Assembly (NCBI GenBank): GCA_030403585.1
Contig: JAUEPE010000024.1
Span: 1-64,000 of the forward strand
Source of the DNA: Frankia sp. RB7
GTDB taxonomy: Bacteria > Pseudomonadota > Alphaproteobacteria > Rhizobiales > Xanthobacteraceae
Direction: 5' to 3'
DNA: 64,000 nt
Of this stretch, positions 8,261-16,938 are shown one piece after another. The translations under genes and the position numbers were made by a program. The stretch's first letter is position 1. Each line of letters opens with the position of its first letter. The notes under the pieces were generated by a model. That model did no database searches, was not told where the DNA came from, and was given only the letters and a program-made list of their open reading frames with translations.

Positions 8261-9364
8261 TCAGCGCAGCTTCAGCGTGGAGAGGCCGGCAAGCGCCAGC
8301 ATCACCGAGATGATCCAGAAGCGGATCACGATCTGCGGCTCGGTCCAGCCGAGCTGCTCGAAATGATGGTGGATCGGCGCCATCCGGAAGATGCGCTTCC
8401 CCGTGAGCTTGAACGACACCACCTGCACGATGACTGAGACCGCCTCCAGCACGAACAGGCCGCCGATCACCGCGAGCACGATCTCGTGCTTCACCGCGAC
8501 CGCAATCGAACCCAGCATGCCGCCCAGCGCAAGCGAGCCGGTGTCGCCCATGAAGATCGAGGCCGGCGGCGCGTTGAACCAGAGGAAGCCGAGGCCGGCG
8601 CCCAATAGCGCGCCGCAGAGCACCGCAAGCTCGCCGGTGCCGGCGACGTATTTGATCTGGAGGTAGTCGGCGAACACCGCGTTGCCGGCGAGATAGGCGA
8701 TCATCGCAAAACTCGCGGTCGCGATCATCACGGGCACGATGGCGAGGCCGTCGAGACCGTCGGTGAGGTTCACCGCATTGCCGGCGCCGACGATGACGAA
8801 GGCGCCGAACACGACGAAGAACCAGCCGAAATGCAGCACCGTGTCCTTCAGGAAGGGAATCGTCAGCGCGGTCGACGCGGGATCGCGGTTCAGCCGCACC
8901 AGCGCATAGCAGGCGACCAGCGCGATGAGCCCCTCGATCAGCAGGCGCAGCTTGCCGCCGAACCCGGTCGTGGTCTGCTTGGTCACCTTGAGGTAGTCGT
9001 CATAGAAGCCGACGAAGCCGAAGCCGAGCGTCACCGCCAGCACGATCCAGACATAGGGATTGAGCGGATTGCACCACAGCACCGTGCCGACCGTGAGGCC
9101 TGACAGGATCATCAGCCCGCCCATGGTGGGCGTGCCCTTCTTGGCCAGATGCGATTGCGGGCCGTCGGTGCGGATCGGCTGACCCTTGCCCTGGCGGATG
9201 CGCAGATGATCGATGATCCAGGGCCCGAACAGGAACACGAACAGCGCGCCGGTGACGACGGCGCCACCGGTGCGGAAGGTGATGTAGCGGAAGACGTTCA
9301 GAACGGTGCGCACTGCACCGTAGCCCGGAATTGTGTTGGAGAGCTCGATCAACCAGTAAAACAT
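8261..9364 (-). CDS. mraY: Phospho-N-acetylmuramoyl-pentapeptide-transferase
   Basis: MraY transfers phospho-MurNAc-pentapeptide to undecaprenyl phosphate to make lipid I in the inner membrane. The 367-aa polytopic protein shows every family signature: KKGTPTMGG (75-83), the DDYLK aspartates (122-126), NLTDGLDG (199-206), FMGDTGSLALGG (271-282) and the HHH cluster (332-334). It sits between murF (about 80 bp upstream) and murD (10 bp), as in most dcw clusters. Confidence 0.98.
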   Translation of the reverse strand: MFYWLIELSNTIPGYGAVRTVLNVFRYITFRTGGAVVTGALFVFLFGPWIIDHLRIRQGKGQPIRTDGPQSHLAKKGTPTMGGLMILSGLTVGTVLWCNPLNPYVWIVLAVTLGFGFVGFYDDYLKVTKQTTTGFGGKLRLLIEGLIALVACYALVRLNRDPASTALTIPFLKDTVLHFGWFFVVFGAFVIVGAGNAVNLTDGLDGLAIVPVMIATASFAMIAYLAGNAVFADYLQIKYVAGTGELAVLCGALLGAGLGFLWFNAPPASIFMGDTGSLALGGMLGSIAVAVKHEIVLAVIGGLFVLEAVSVIVQVVSFKLTGKRIFRMAPIHHHFEQLGWTEPQIVIRFWIISVMLALAGLSTLKLR

Positions 9365-9443
9365 TCAGACGGTCCTATGGCGCCTTTCGCACGCAGGCTT
9401 TTTCAGACGCAGATTTCGCCGGGAACAGCGCTTTGCAAGCAGT

Positions 9444-10823
9444 TTACGCCTTTGCCTGCAAGGCGGCCACTAGGCCCGGCACAAACTTGTTGACCCAGAA
9501 CATCTTCTTGCTGCCCTTGACAACCACGACATCGCCTGCCTTCAGCAGGCCCGCGACCTCGCCAGGCTTCAGCGTGGCGGGATCATCGTGCCAGCCGAGG
9601 CCTTTGCCGGCGGGAAGCGCATCGTAGAGGTGCCGCATCAGGGGCCCGACGCAATAGATGCCGTCGATGCCGTCGAGATGCGTGGTCAGCGCGGTGTGAT
9701 AGCTTGGTGCGTCGTCGCCCAGTTCCAGCATGTCGCCGAGCACCGCAATGCGGCGCCCGCCGCTCATGTTGCGCGCCTGCAGGCTTTGCAGCGCAGCAGC
9801 GACGCTCGCCGGGTTGCCGTTAAAACTGTCGTCGATCACGGTGACGCCGCCGACCGCCTGCTCGACGCCGCGGCCGGTCATGATGCCGACCCGGTCGAGC
9901 TTGATCGCCAGCGTCGCAACATCGAGATGCGCGGCATGAACCGAGGCGAGCGCGGCGAGCGCATTCTGCACGCGGTGCGGCGCACCCGGCGTCAGGCTGA
10001 AGGCGATCTCCTTCTTGCCGATCGCGGCCACAACCTGCCAGCTCTCGCCATGCGGGGCGTGCGTCACCTCGTGCACCCCGGCCTTCTCACCGAAGCGCAC
10101 CACCTTGCCCTTCCATTCGGATGCCTTGAGGCCTGCCGGCAGCACCAGCACACCATCCGAGGGCAGGCCGAGCGCGATCGACACCTTCTCGCGCCTGATG
10201 GCATCGAGCGAGCCGAGCTTTTCCAGATGCACCGGCTGGACATTGACGACGAGCGCGACGGTCGGCCGCGTCAATTCGCTGAGCCGCGCGATCTCACCTG
10301 TCTGATTCATGCCCATCTCGACCACCCAGAGACTGGCATCGGGCCGGGCGTTGCACAGCGTCAGCGGCACGCCCCAGAAATTATTGAAGCTCGACGGGCT
10401 CGCATAGGCATTGGGATAGGCCGCAATGAATTCCTTGGTGCTGGTCTTGCCGGCGCTGCCGGTGAGCCCAATCACCGGCCCCTTGAAACGCGCGCGTGCG
10501 GTGCGCGCCAGGCCCCAGAGGCCGTCGATCAGCGTGTCCTTCACGACGATCTGCGGAATGCCAACGCCCGCGATCTCGTGCGGCACGATCATCGCGACCG
10601 CGCCGGACGCTTCCGCCTTATCCGCAAACTCCCAGCCGTCGCGGGCGCTGGCGAAGGCCGAGATGAAGCCGCCGCTCGGCGTGCCGCTCAGCGCCACGAA
10701 CAGGCTGCCTGGCTTCACCAGGCGGCTGTCCTGGGTGACGAAGTCGATGGGCGTATCCGGAAAAGCTCCTGTCGCGCCAAGCGCACGCGCCACCTCGGCA
10801 ACCGTCCATATTGGCGTGCTCAT
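9444..10823 (-). CDS. murF: UDP-MurNAc-tripeptide--D-alanyl-D-alanine ligase
   Basis: MurF adds the D-Ala-D-Ala dipeptide made by Ddl to the UDP-MurNAc-tripeptide, completing the cytoplasmic precursor. The 459-aa protein has an N-terminal MurE/MurF-type domain (FVTQDSRLVKPGSLFVAL), the P-loop TGSAGKTSTKE (121-131), SFNNFWGVPLTLCN, and a C-terminal domain with VIDDSFNGNPASV. The ATG overlaps the murE stop by four bases (ATGA), a direct sign of coupled translation. Confidence 0.97.
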   Translation of the reverse strand: MSTPIWTVAEVARALGATGAFPDTPIDFVTQDSRLVKPGSLFVALSGTPSGGFISAFASARDGWEFADKAEASGAVAMIVPHEIAGVGIPQIVVKDTLIDGLWGLARTARARFKGPVIGLTGSAGKTSTKEFIAAYPNAYASPSSFNNFWGVPLTLCNARPDASLWVVEMGMNQTGEIARLSELTRPTVALVVNVQPVHLEKLGSLDAIRREKVSIALGLPSDGVLVLPAGLKASEWKGKVVRFGEKAGVHEVTHAPHGESWQVVAAIGKKEIAFSLTPGAPHRVQNALAALASVHAAHLDVATLAIKLDRVGIMTGRGVEQAVGGVTVIDDSFNGNPASVAAALQSLQARNMSGGRRIAVLGDMLELGDDAPSYHTALTTHLDGIDGIYCVGPLMRHLYDALPAGKGLGWHDDPATLKPGEVAGLLKAGDVVVVKGSKKMFWVNKFVPGLVAALQAKA

Positions 10824-12307
10824 GCGACCCTCGATGCTAATGCGGCGGCAACCGCTTCGTGATCGCTGAACGGCAGGACCTCGCCGCCGACGATCTGCCC
10901 GGTCTCGTGGCCTTTGCCGGCGACGAGCAGCGCATCGCCATCTTCCAGCTCTTCGATCGCAGCGCGGATCGCGGCTGCACGGTCGCCGATTTCGCGTGCG
11001 CCCTTCGCGGTGGCGAGGATCGCGGCGCGAATGGCTTCCGGCTTCTCACTGCGCGGATTGTCGTCGGTGATGATGACGTGATCGGCATTTTCGGCCGCGA
11101 TCTCGCCCATGATCGGCCGCTTGCCGGCGTCGCGATCGCCGCCGGCGCCGAACACGACGACCAGTCTTCGTTTGGCGTAAGGCCGCAGCGCCTGCAACGC
11201 CTTTGCCAGCGCATCGGGCTTGTGCGCATAGTCGACGAAGATCGGCGCGCCGTTGCGCTCGCCGACGCGCTCCAGCCGGCCCTTGGCGCCTTCGAGATGT
11301 TCGAGGCTCGCAAAGACACCCGCCGCATCGCTGCCGGTGCCGATGGCGAGACCGGCCGAGACCAGCGCATTCTCGATCTGGAATTCGCCGACCAACGGCA
11401 GCCGAACCGCATGACGCTTGCCGCGATGTTCGAGCGCCAGCTTTTGCGAAAAGCCTTCGACCACTGCTTCGGTGAGGCGAATGCCCTCGCCTGCCCCATC
11501 GCCGCGACGGCCCACCGCCATCACGCGCAGACCGCGCGTCGTCGCGGCATCGATCGCTTCCGCCGAGCAATCATGATCGGCCGAGATCACCGCGGCGCCA
11601 CCGGGCGGCACGAGCTCGCGAAACAGCCTGAGTTTTGCTGCGAGATAATGTGCGACTGAGGGGTGATAATCCATGTGGTCGCGCGAGAGATTGGTGAAAC
11701 CGCCGGCGGAGATTCGCACGCCGTCGAGGCGATATTGATCAAGGCCATGTGATGATGCCTCGAAGGCTAGATGCGTCACGCCCTCGCGCGCGATCTCATC
11801 GAGCTGCCGATGCAATGCGATCGGATCCGGCGTCGTCAGCGAACCGTAGACCGTGCGCTTGGGCGAGACGAGGCCGATGGTGCCGATGCTGGCCGAGGCA
11901 TGCCCCAGCCGCTCCCAGATCTGGCGCGTGAACGCGGCAACCGAAGTCTTGCCGCTGGTTCCGGTTACTGCGGCAATAGTCGCGGGCTGCGCCGGGAAGA
12001 CTCTCGCCGCAGCCAGCGCCAGCGCGCGGCGCGGATTGGCGACAGCGACGAACGGCACCTTGCTGCCATCAGGCGCATGATCGCCGACCACGGCCACTGC
12101 GCCGGCGGCAATTGCAGCATCGATGAAGCGCGTGCCGTCGGTCTTGCTGCCAGCGAGCGCGAAGAAGAGATCGCCGGGCTTGACCACGCGGCTGTCGAGC
12201 GCAACGCCGCTCACATCGAGCGCCGCGACGGCAGGCTCGATCACGGCATCGTTGCCCAAGACATCCTGACCCAAGACATCCCGACCCAAGAGTTCACGCA
12301 GCTTCAT
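10820..12307 (-). CDS. murE: UDP-MurNAc-L-Ala-D-Glu--meso-diaminopimelate ligase
   Basis: MurE adds the third residue of the stem peptide. The P-loop TGTSGKTS (115-122) and the DNPR motif (416-419) are visible. DNPR is the established marker for meso-diaminopimelate rather than lysine, as expected for a Gram-negative. The 495-aa length is typical. The N-terminus has an odd tandem micro-repeat (LGRDVLGQDVLGND, 7-20) encoded by 15-bp DNA repeats at 12255-12284. The stop overlaps the murF start. The spacer to ftsI is about 80 bp. Confidence 0.97.
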   Translation of the reverse strand: MKLRELLGRDVLGQDVLGNDAVIEPAVAALDVSGVALDSRVVKPGDLFFALAGSKTDGTRFIDAAIAAGAVAVVGDHAPDGSKVPFVAVANPRRALALAAARVFPAQPATIAAVTGTSGKTSVAAFTRQIWERLGHASASIGTIGLVSPKRTVYGSLTTPDPIALHRQLDEIAREGVTHLAFEASSHGLDQYRLDGVRISAGGFTNLSRDHMDYHPSVAHYLAAKLRLFRELVPPGGAAVISADHDCSAEAIDAATTRGLRVMAVGRRGDGAGEGIRLTEAVVEGFSQKLALEHRGKRHAVRLPLVGEFQIENALVSAGLAIGTGSDAAGVFASLEHLEGAKGRLERVGERNGAPIFVDYAHKPDALAKALQALRPYAKRRLVVVFGAGGDRDAGKRPIMGEIAAENADHVIITDDNPRSEKPEAIRAAILATAKGAREIGDRAAAIRAAIEELEDGDALLVAGKGHETGQIVGGEVLPFSDHEAVAAALASRVA

Positions 12308-12390
12308 GGTCTTCCAGTCGACATGCCGCGCCGGAAAGCCGAATCGTCAGGAAAAGCCGAATCAGCACCGGCGATGGCCACTCCAGTTGA

Positions 12391-14142
12391 TTACTGGGTT
12401 GTCCTGGATGCTGCAAGAATAAGGCGGTCCGCAGGCGGCAGGTCGTAGCGGGGCTCGATGCCGAGCAGCGGTCCGATACGGGCGATGACGTTGCCTGCGG
12501 TGGGAACGGCGTTCCAGCCCGACGTGATGAAGCCGTAGGTTTCCTTCAGTGCCTGCGGCTCGTCGAGCATGATCAGGAGCTGATATTTCGGCTTGTCCGC
12601 CGGCAGGATCGCGGTGAACGCGGTCAGCACCCGCTTCTTGGCGTAGCGGCCGTTGACCACCTTTTCCGCGGTACCGGTCTTGCCCCCGATATAATAACCC
12701 TTCACGTCCGCCTTGCGCGCCGTGCCGATCTCGGCGTTCAGCCGCATCAGGAAGCGCATCTTGTCCGAGGTCTCGGGCTTGATCACGCGCTTGGCGATCG
12801 CCCGCGCCTCCTCTTCGGTTCGCTTGAGGAAGGTCGGAGGAATCAGCAGGCCGCCATTGGCGAGCGCGCTGACGCCCATCACGGCTTGCAACGGCGCGAC
12901 CGCCATGCCGTGGCCGAACGCGATGGTGATGGTGTTCAGCTCGCTCCAGCGCCGTGGCAGGATCGGCGAGGCGCTCTCCGGCAGCTCGGTGCGCAGCCGA
13001 TCGAGCTGCCCCATCTTGCGCAGGAATGCCTTGTGCGCCTCCACACCCTGCGACAACGCAATCCGCGCCGCGCCGACGTTGGAGGAGAAGGTAAACACCT
13101 CTTTCATGTTCAGGAAGCGGCCCTTCGGCTCGTCGTCGTGGATCGCAAACTTGCCGTAGTGCAGCGGCCCGCGCGCATCCCACAGCGAGTCGAGGCCGTA
13201 CTTGCCGGTGTCGAGCGCCATCGCGAGGGTGAATGCCTTGAAGGTCGAGCCCATCTCGTAGACGCCGGTGGTCAGGCGGTTGATGCGGTCGGGGTCGTGC
13301 GCTTCCTTCGGATTGTTCGGATCGAAATCCGGCACCGAGACCATCGCGATGATTTCGCCGGTGTTGACGTTGGTGACAAGCCCGGAGGCCGCCTTGGTGT
13401 GGAACTTCTCCTTGGCCTTGAGCAGCTCGTCGCGCAGCGCGTGCTCGACGCGCAAATCGACCGACAGCTCGATCGGCTTTTGCAGCCGGTCGGTGGCAAA
13501 GCCCGCGCGGTGCAAATCGGCGAGCCCTTGATTGTCGAGCCACTTCTCCATGCCGGCGATGCCCTGGTTGTCGATGTTAACCAGACCGATGAGGTGGGCG
13601 ACCTCGTTGCCGGTGGGATAGACGCGCTTGTTCTCGCGCAGGAAGCCGATACCGGGAATGCCGAGCTTGTGGATGTCCTGCTGCTGCTTTGCCGTGATCT
13701 CGCGCTTGAGCCAGACGAAGCCCTTTCGCGACGACAGCCTCTCGCGCACCTCGGCCTCGTCGAGATCGGGCACGGTCGCGGTCAGAAGTTCGATCGCCTC
13801 GTCCTTGTCGATGATGCGGCGCGGCTCGCCGAACAGGCTCGCGGCCTTGACGTCGGTTGCGAGGATCGCGCCGTTACGGTCGACGATGTCGGGCCGCGCG
13901 GTCGCAACCACCTCCTGCGACGCGGCGCGCCGCGCGCTGTGGGCGTCGGCGCCGATCGCGAACATCACGAGCCGGCCGCCGATCAGGGCATAGACCAGGG
14001 CAAATGCCAGCATCGCCAGGCCGACGCGCGCGCGCGCCTTCGCGGCGCGATCGACATTGCGCCCGTAGAGCAGGCTGCGGATCAGACGCTGCCGCCAAGG
14101 CTCAGCTGGCCGTTCGGTGGATTTGGCCGGAACAGCGCTCAT
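12391..14142 (-). CDS. ftsI: Septal peptidoglycan transpeptidase FtsI (PBP3)
   Basis: FtsI is the monofunctional class B penicillin-binding protein that cross-links septal wall and partners with FtsW. The 583-aa protein has a basic cytoplasmic N-terminus, one membrane anchor (about 40-62), a dimerisation/pedestal region (from about 75) and the transpeptidase domain. The active-site triad is complete: STFK (299-302, nucleophile Ser299), SSN (353-355) and KTG (488-490). The ATG at 14142 overlaps the ftsL stop by four bases (ATGA), so the two are translationally coupled. Confidence 0.97.
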   Translation of the reverse strand: MSAVPAKSTERPAEPWRQRLIRSLLYGRNVDRAAKARARVGLAMLAFALVYALIGGRLVMFAIGADAHSARRAASQEVVATARPDIVDRNGAILATDVKAASLFGEPRRIIDKDEAIELLTATVPDLDEAEVRERLSSRKGFVWLKREITAKQQQDIHKLGIPGIGFLRENKRVYPTGNEVAHLIGLVNIDNQGIAGMEKWLDNQGLADLHRAGFATDRLQKPIELSVDLRVEHALRDELLKAKEKFHTKAASGLVTNVNTGEIIAMVSVPDFDPNNPKEAHDPDRINRLTTGVYEMGSTFKAFTLAMALDTGKYGLDSLWDARGPLHYGKFAIHDDEPKGRFLNMKEVFTFSSNVGAARIALSQGVEAHKAFLRKMGQLDRLRTELPESASPILPRRWSELNTITIAFGHGMAVAPLQAVMGVSALANGGLLIPPTFLKRTEEEARAIAKRVIKPETSDKMRFLMRLNAEIGTARKADVKGYYIGGKTGTAEKVVNGRYAKKRVLTAFTAILPADKPKYQLLIMLDEPQALKETYGFITSGWNAVPTAGNVIARIGPLLGIEPRYDLPPADRLILAASRTTQ

Positions 14143-14531
14143 TGCTTGTCCTCGGGCTGAGGCACGGAGCCCGTCACGCTATCCGGATCGCTCGCGGCTT
14201 CGATGGTGTTGATCATGGACCCGATCGGATCAGGCTCGCCCGGCCTGAACATCCGCGGCGGACGGTCCGGCAGGTTCTTCATTGAATCATATTGTGTGCC
14301 GTTGACGGGCTTGAGCGGCAAATGCCGCTCGGACAGGCCTTGCAGGCGCAAGGGCGCATCGAGCCTGGCCCATTCGGAACGCAGTTGCGCGATCGCGTCG
14401 CGCTGCTCGCGAATCTCCGCGTGCAGCCGCAGTACCTTCTCGGTGCGCGCGGTGGAGTCCATCTTGATCCGGTAGACATAGGCGGCCGCGAAAATCAGCG
14501 CGCCGATAACGAGAAGGTGGATGAAGCGCAT
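14139..14531 (-). CDS. ftsL: Cell division protein FtsL
   Basis: This 130-aa bitopic protein lies exactly between rsmH and ftsI, the conserved place for FtsL. Residues 1-20 (MRFIHLLVIGALIFAAAYVY) form the membrane segment with almost no cytoplasmic tail. Residues about 25-62 form a heptad-like coiled coil (KVLRLHAEIREQRDAIAQLR) that would pair with FtsB/FtsQ in the periplasm. The Pro-rich tail (about 75-130) is longer than in E. coli FtsL and poorly conserved. The assignment rests on position plus architecture, since FtsL sequences diverge strongly. Confidence 0.88.
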   Translation of the reverse strand: MRFIHLLVIGALIFAAAYVYRIKMDSTARTEKVLRLHAEIREQRDAIAQLRSEWARLDAPLRLQGLSERHLPLKPVNGTQYDSMKNLPDRPPRMFRPGEPDPIGSMINTIEAASDPDSVTGSVPQPEDKQ

Positions 14532-14534
14532 GTG

Positions 14535-15524
14535 CTAGCCACCCCTCATCACGTCGGAGAGTTTTGGCCAGGACGATGGCTCGGAATCGTCATGCGCCGG
14601 CGCCGCGGTGCGCTCGGCGGCGCGCAGCTTTGCGGATCGCGCGCGGGGATTATGCGCAACCTCCGCCTCGCCGGCGATCACAGGCCGCCGCGTCAAAAGC
14701 TGGAAGGTCGGCGCGCCTTGCCCCAGTTCCGGCAGATGCCGCGAGCCGCCGCCGGTCTTCGACCGCTCGGAGAGGAAAGTCTTGACGATGCGGTCTTCCA
14801 GCGAATGGAACGAGACCACGACCAGACGCCCGCCGGGCTTGAGCACGCGCTCGGCGGCCGCGAGCGCGGTCTGGAGCTCCTCGAGCTCTTCATTGACGAA
14901 GATGCGCAGGGCCTGGAACGTCCGCGTCGCCGGATGAATATCGCCGGGCTTGGAGCGCACCACCCGGCCGACGAGATCGGCGAGCGCGCGCGTATTGGTG
15001 AACGGCGTCTCCTGCCGATCAGCCACGATGGCGCGGGCAACGCGGCGCGAATGCCGCTCTTCGCCGAAGAGATAGATGATGTCGGCGAGATCGCTTTCCG
15101 AGGCGCGCGCGACGATGTCGGCGGCGGTCGGCCCAGCCTGCCCCATCCGCATGTCGAGCGGACCGTCGAGGCGAAACGAGAAGCCGCGACCGGCCTGGTC
15201 GAGCTGCATCGAGGACACCCCGACATCCATCACGACGCCGTCGACCGCATCGATACCTTGCGCCACGCACACCTCGGCGAGATTCGAGAAGCGGTCTTCG
15301 ACCAGCGCCAGCCGGCCCGCGGCGTGCGCGACTAGTTCGGAACCGCCGGCAATCGCCGTTTGGTCGCGATCGATTGCGACGACGCGAGTTCCCGCCACAT
15401 CGAGGATGGCGCGGCTATAGCCGCCGGCCCCGAAGGTGGCATCGACGTAGACGCCGCCCTCGCGCGGCGCGAGATGCTCGATCGCCTCGCGGCCAAGCAC
15501 GGGAATGTGCGGCGCGTCGCTCAT
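14535..15524 (-). CDS. rsmH: 16S rRNA (cytosine(1402)-N(4))-methyltransferase
   Basis: RsmH (formerly MraW) methylates N4 of C1402 in the 30S decoding centre using SAM. From the ATG at 15524 the protein has 329 aa. It opens with PHIPVLGREAIEHL, then the SAM-binding loop DATFGAGGYS (28-37), AIDRDQTAI, VVMDVGVSSMQLDQAGRGFSF, and the C-terminal VVVSFHSLEDRIVK. The open frame continues upstream to 15725 but that extension is not family-like. rsmH is the first gene of the cluster here. No mraZ is visible upstream, although mraZ precedes rsmH in many bacteria. Confidence 0.96.
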   Translation of the reverse strand: MSDAPHIPVLGREAIEHLAPREGGVYVDATFGAGGYSRAILDVAGTRVVAIDRDQTAIAGGSELVAHAAGRLALVEDRFSNLAEVCVAQGIDAVDGVVMDVGVSSMQLDQAGRGFSFRLDGPLDMRMGQAGPTAADIVARASESDLADIIYLFGEERHSRRVARAIVADRQETPFTNTRALADLVGRVVRSKPGDIHPATRTFQALRIFVNEELEELQTALAAAERVLKPGGRLVVVSFHSLEDRIVKTFLSERSKTGGGSRHLPELGQGAPTFQLLTRRPVIAGEAEVAHNPRARSAKLRAAERTAAPAHDDSEPSSWPKLSDVMRGG

Positions 15525-15965
15525 GCGTCGCGCCCGCCAAGCAGGCAGATGAAATCGGGGGCGAAGCAGCCCATCACGCCTCGAATAATTCCGCGTCGCG
15601 GCGGTTCCACGACAAAGCCCCTCTCCAGCATACTTGCCAACAAGCGCGCCGAGCCCGGTCGTCTCAGGCGGCAGACCCGGTGTTCCCAGTGGAATATGTC
15701 GGGCAGCCATGGGATTTCGAGCCAAAAACGCTTTTGGCCGCCTCCGGACGCGGGTCGGCTCTTCACCCCTCAGTAACGGCCCTTAGCGTTAAGAAAGCGT
15801 TGATCGGCTGGTTACAAATCGAAAAGCTGGCAAGCGGTGATGCGTCATCCACACACCCGCCCAAAATGCACCCGTTAACCGTGCCGCGCGATTGCGCGAA
15901 GCGGAGGGTAAAGAAATAGTAAAGAGAAGGGCTTGCCCCATTTTCCTGTCCGACCTGAGCTGTTT
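15525..15965. promoter_or_regulatory. Divergent control region of the dcw cluster and the amidase gene
   Basis: This 440-bp region separates the divergent rsmH and amidase genes and must hold the main dcw promoter. No mraZ gene is present in it. It turns AT-rich between 15785 and 15930. A near-consensus CtrA-like box (TTAA-N7-TTGA) lies at 15789-15803, and a GTTAAC lies near 15872. CtrA sites normally read TTAA-N7-TTAA, so this has one mismatch and is only a candidate. Open frames here are not protein-like. Confidence 0.35.
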
Positions 15966-16829
15966 ATGTCGTCCGGTTCGTCCACACCGCCTGGAACTGA
16001 TTCGAAGCGTCAGCGCGTTCTCCCGGTTCCCAAGGCCGCGGCGAACATGCGGACGTTCGAGCCGGATTCGTCGACAGTCTCCGACATCATCCCCTCGCCC
16101 AATCACGGCGAGCGCAACAAGGGTCGGCAGCCCGACATGATCGTGCTGCACTACACCGGCATGCCCGACGTCGAAGGCGCGCTGGCGCGGCTGTGCACGG
16201 CCGGCACCGAGGTGTCGGCTCATTATGTCGTGCTCGAAGACGGCCGCATCGTGCAATGCGTCCCCGAAGCGCGGCGCGCCTGGCACGCCGGCGTCTCCAC
16301 CTGGGCGGGCGAGGACGACATCAATTCCTGTTCGATCGGGATCGAGATCATCAATCGCGGCCACGATTGGGGCTATCCGGAATATCCGCTGCGCCAGATC
16401 GCCGCCGTGATCGCGCTGTGCCGCGGCATCATGCTCCGCCGCAAGGTCGCGCCGCAACGGGTGCTCGGTCATTCAGACGTCGCGCCCGCGCGCAAGAAAG
16501 ACCCCGGCGAAAAATTTCCCTGGCATTCGCTGGCCAATTCCGGCGTCGGTCACTGGGTGACGCCGGCACCGGTCGTGCGCGGCGAGAGCCTGATGCTCGG
16601 CACCATCAGCGACGAGGTGCTGAGCCTGCAGCAAGCGCTGGCGCGCTACGGCTACGGCGTGCCGCTGACCGGCAAATACGACGCATCGACGATGGAAGTC
16701 ATCACGGCATTCCAGCGCCACTTCCGCCCCGCACGCCTGGACGGTGTTGCCGATCACTCGACGCTGTCGACCTTGCAGGCCCTGTTGGCGAGCCTGCCGG
16801 CGGATGGGACGGCTGTCGCGTCGAAGTGA
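15966..16829 (+). CDS. N-acetylmuramoyl-L-alanine amidase with C-terminal peptidoglycan-binding domain
   Basis: This is an Amidase_2/AmiD-type zinc amidase that cleaves the bond between MurNAc and L-Ala, probably for wall recycling or remodelling. The 287-aa product shows the zinc ligands and catalytic Glu: LHYTGM (His62), IGIEI (Glu127), LGHSDVAPARKKDPG (His169 and Asp179). A peptidoglycan-binding domain_1 follows (about 210-275: LSLQQALARYGYGV, ITAFQRHFRP). No clear signal peptide is seen, so it may be cytoplasmic or exported by another route. A TTG start at 15933, preceded by AGAAGGG, would add 11 residues and is a real alternative. It is divergent from the dcw cluster. Confidence 0.92.
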   Translation: MSSGSSTPPGTDSKRQRVLPVPKAAANMRTFEPDSSTVSDIIPSPNHGERNKGRQPDMIVLHYTGMPDVEGALARLCTAGTEVSAHYVVLEDGRIVQCVPEARRAWHAGVSTWAGEDDINSCSIGIEIINRGHDWGYPEYPLRQIAAVIALCRGIMLRRKVAPQRVLGHSDVAPARKKDPGEKFPWHSLANSGVGHWVTPAPVVRGESLMLGTISDEVLSLQQALARYGYGVPLTGKYDASTMEVITAFQRHFRPARLDGVADHSTLSTLQALLASLPADGTAVASK

Positions 16830-16838
16830 CGGCGCCCA

Positions 16839-16926
16839 CCGTCATTGCGAGCGAAGCGAAGCAATCCAGAATCTTTCTGCGGAAACAGTCTCGATTGCTT
16901 CGTCGCTTCGCGCCTCGCAATGACGG
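16839..16926. repeat. Palindromic intergenic repeat (GTCATTGCGAGCG family) between convergent genes
   Basis: The sequence begins CCGTCATTGCGAGCGAAGCG and ends CTTCGCGCCTCGCAATGACGG. The ends are therefore inverted copies, and the inner segments GAAGCAATCCAG and GATTGCTTC also pair. As RNA it would fold into one long hairpin. It sits between the ends of the amidase gene (+) and the sigma factor gene (-), where it could act as a two-way terminator. Related copies are at 4886 and 41285. Confidence 0.8.
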
Positions 16927-16938
16927 AGTGTGTGGCCG

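Noticed and set aside
15521..15766. 81-aa minus-strand frame upstream of rsmH as a candidate for mraZ
   Set aside because: It has no MraZ-type sequence (no DxxxR AbrB-like features) and overlaps the rsmH start.
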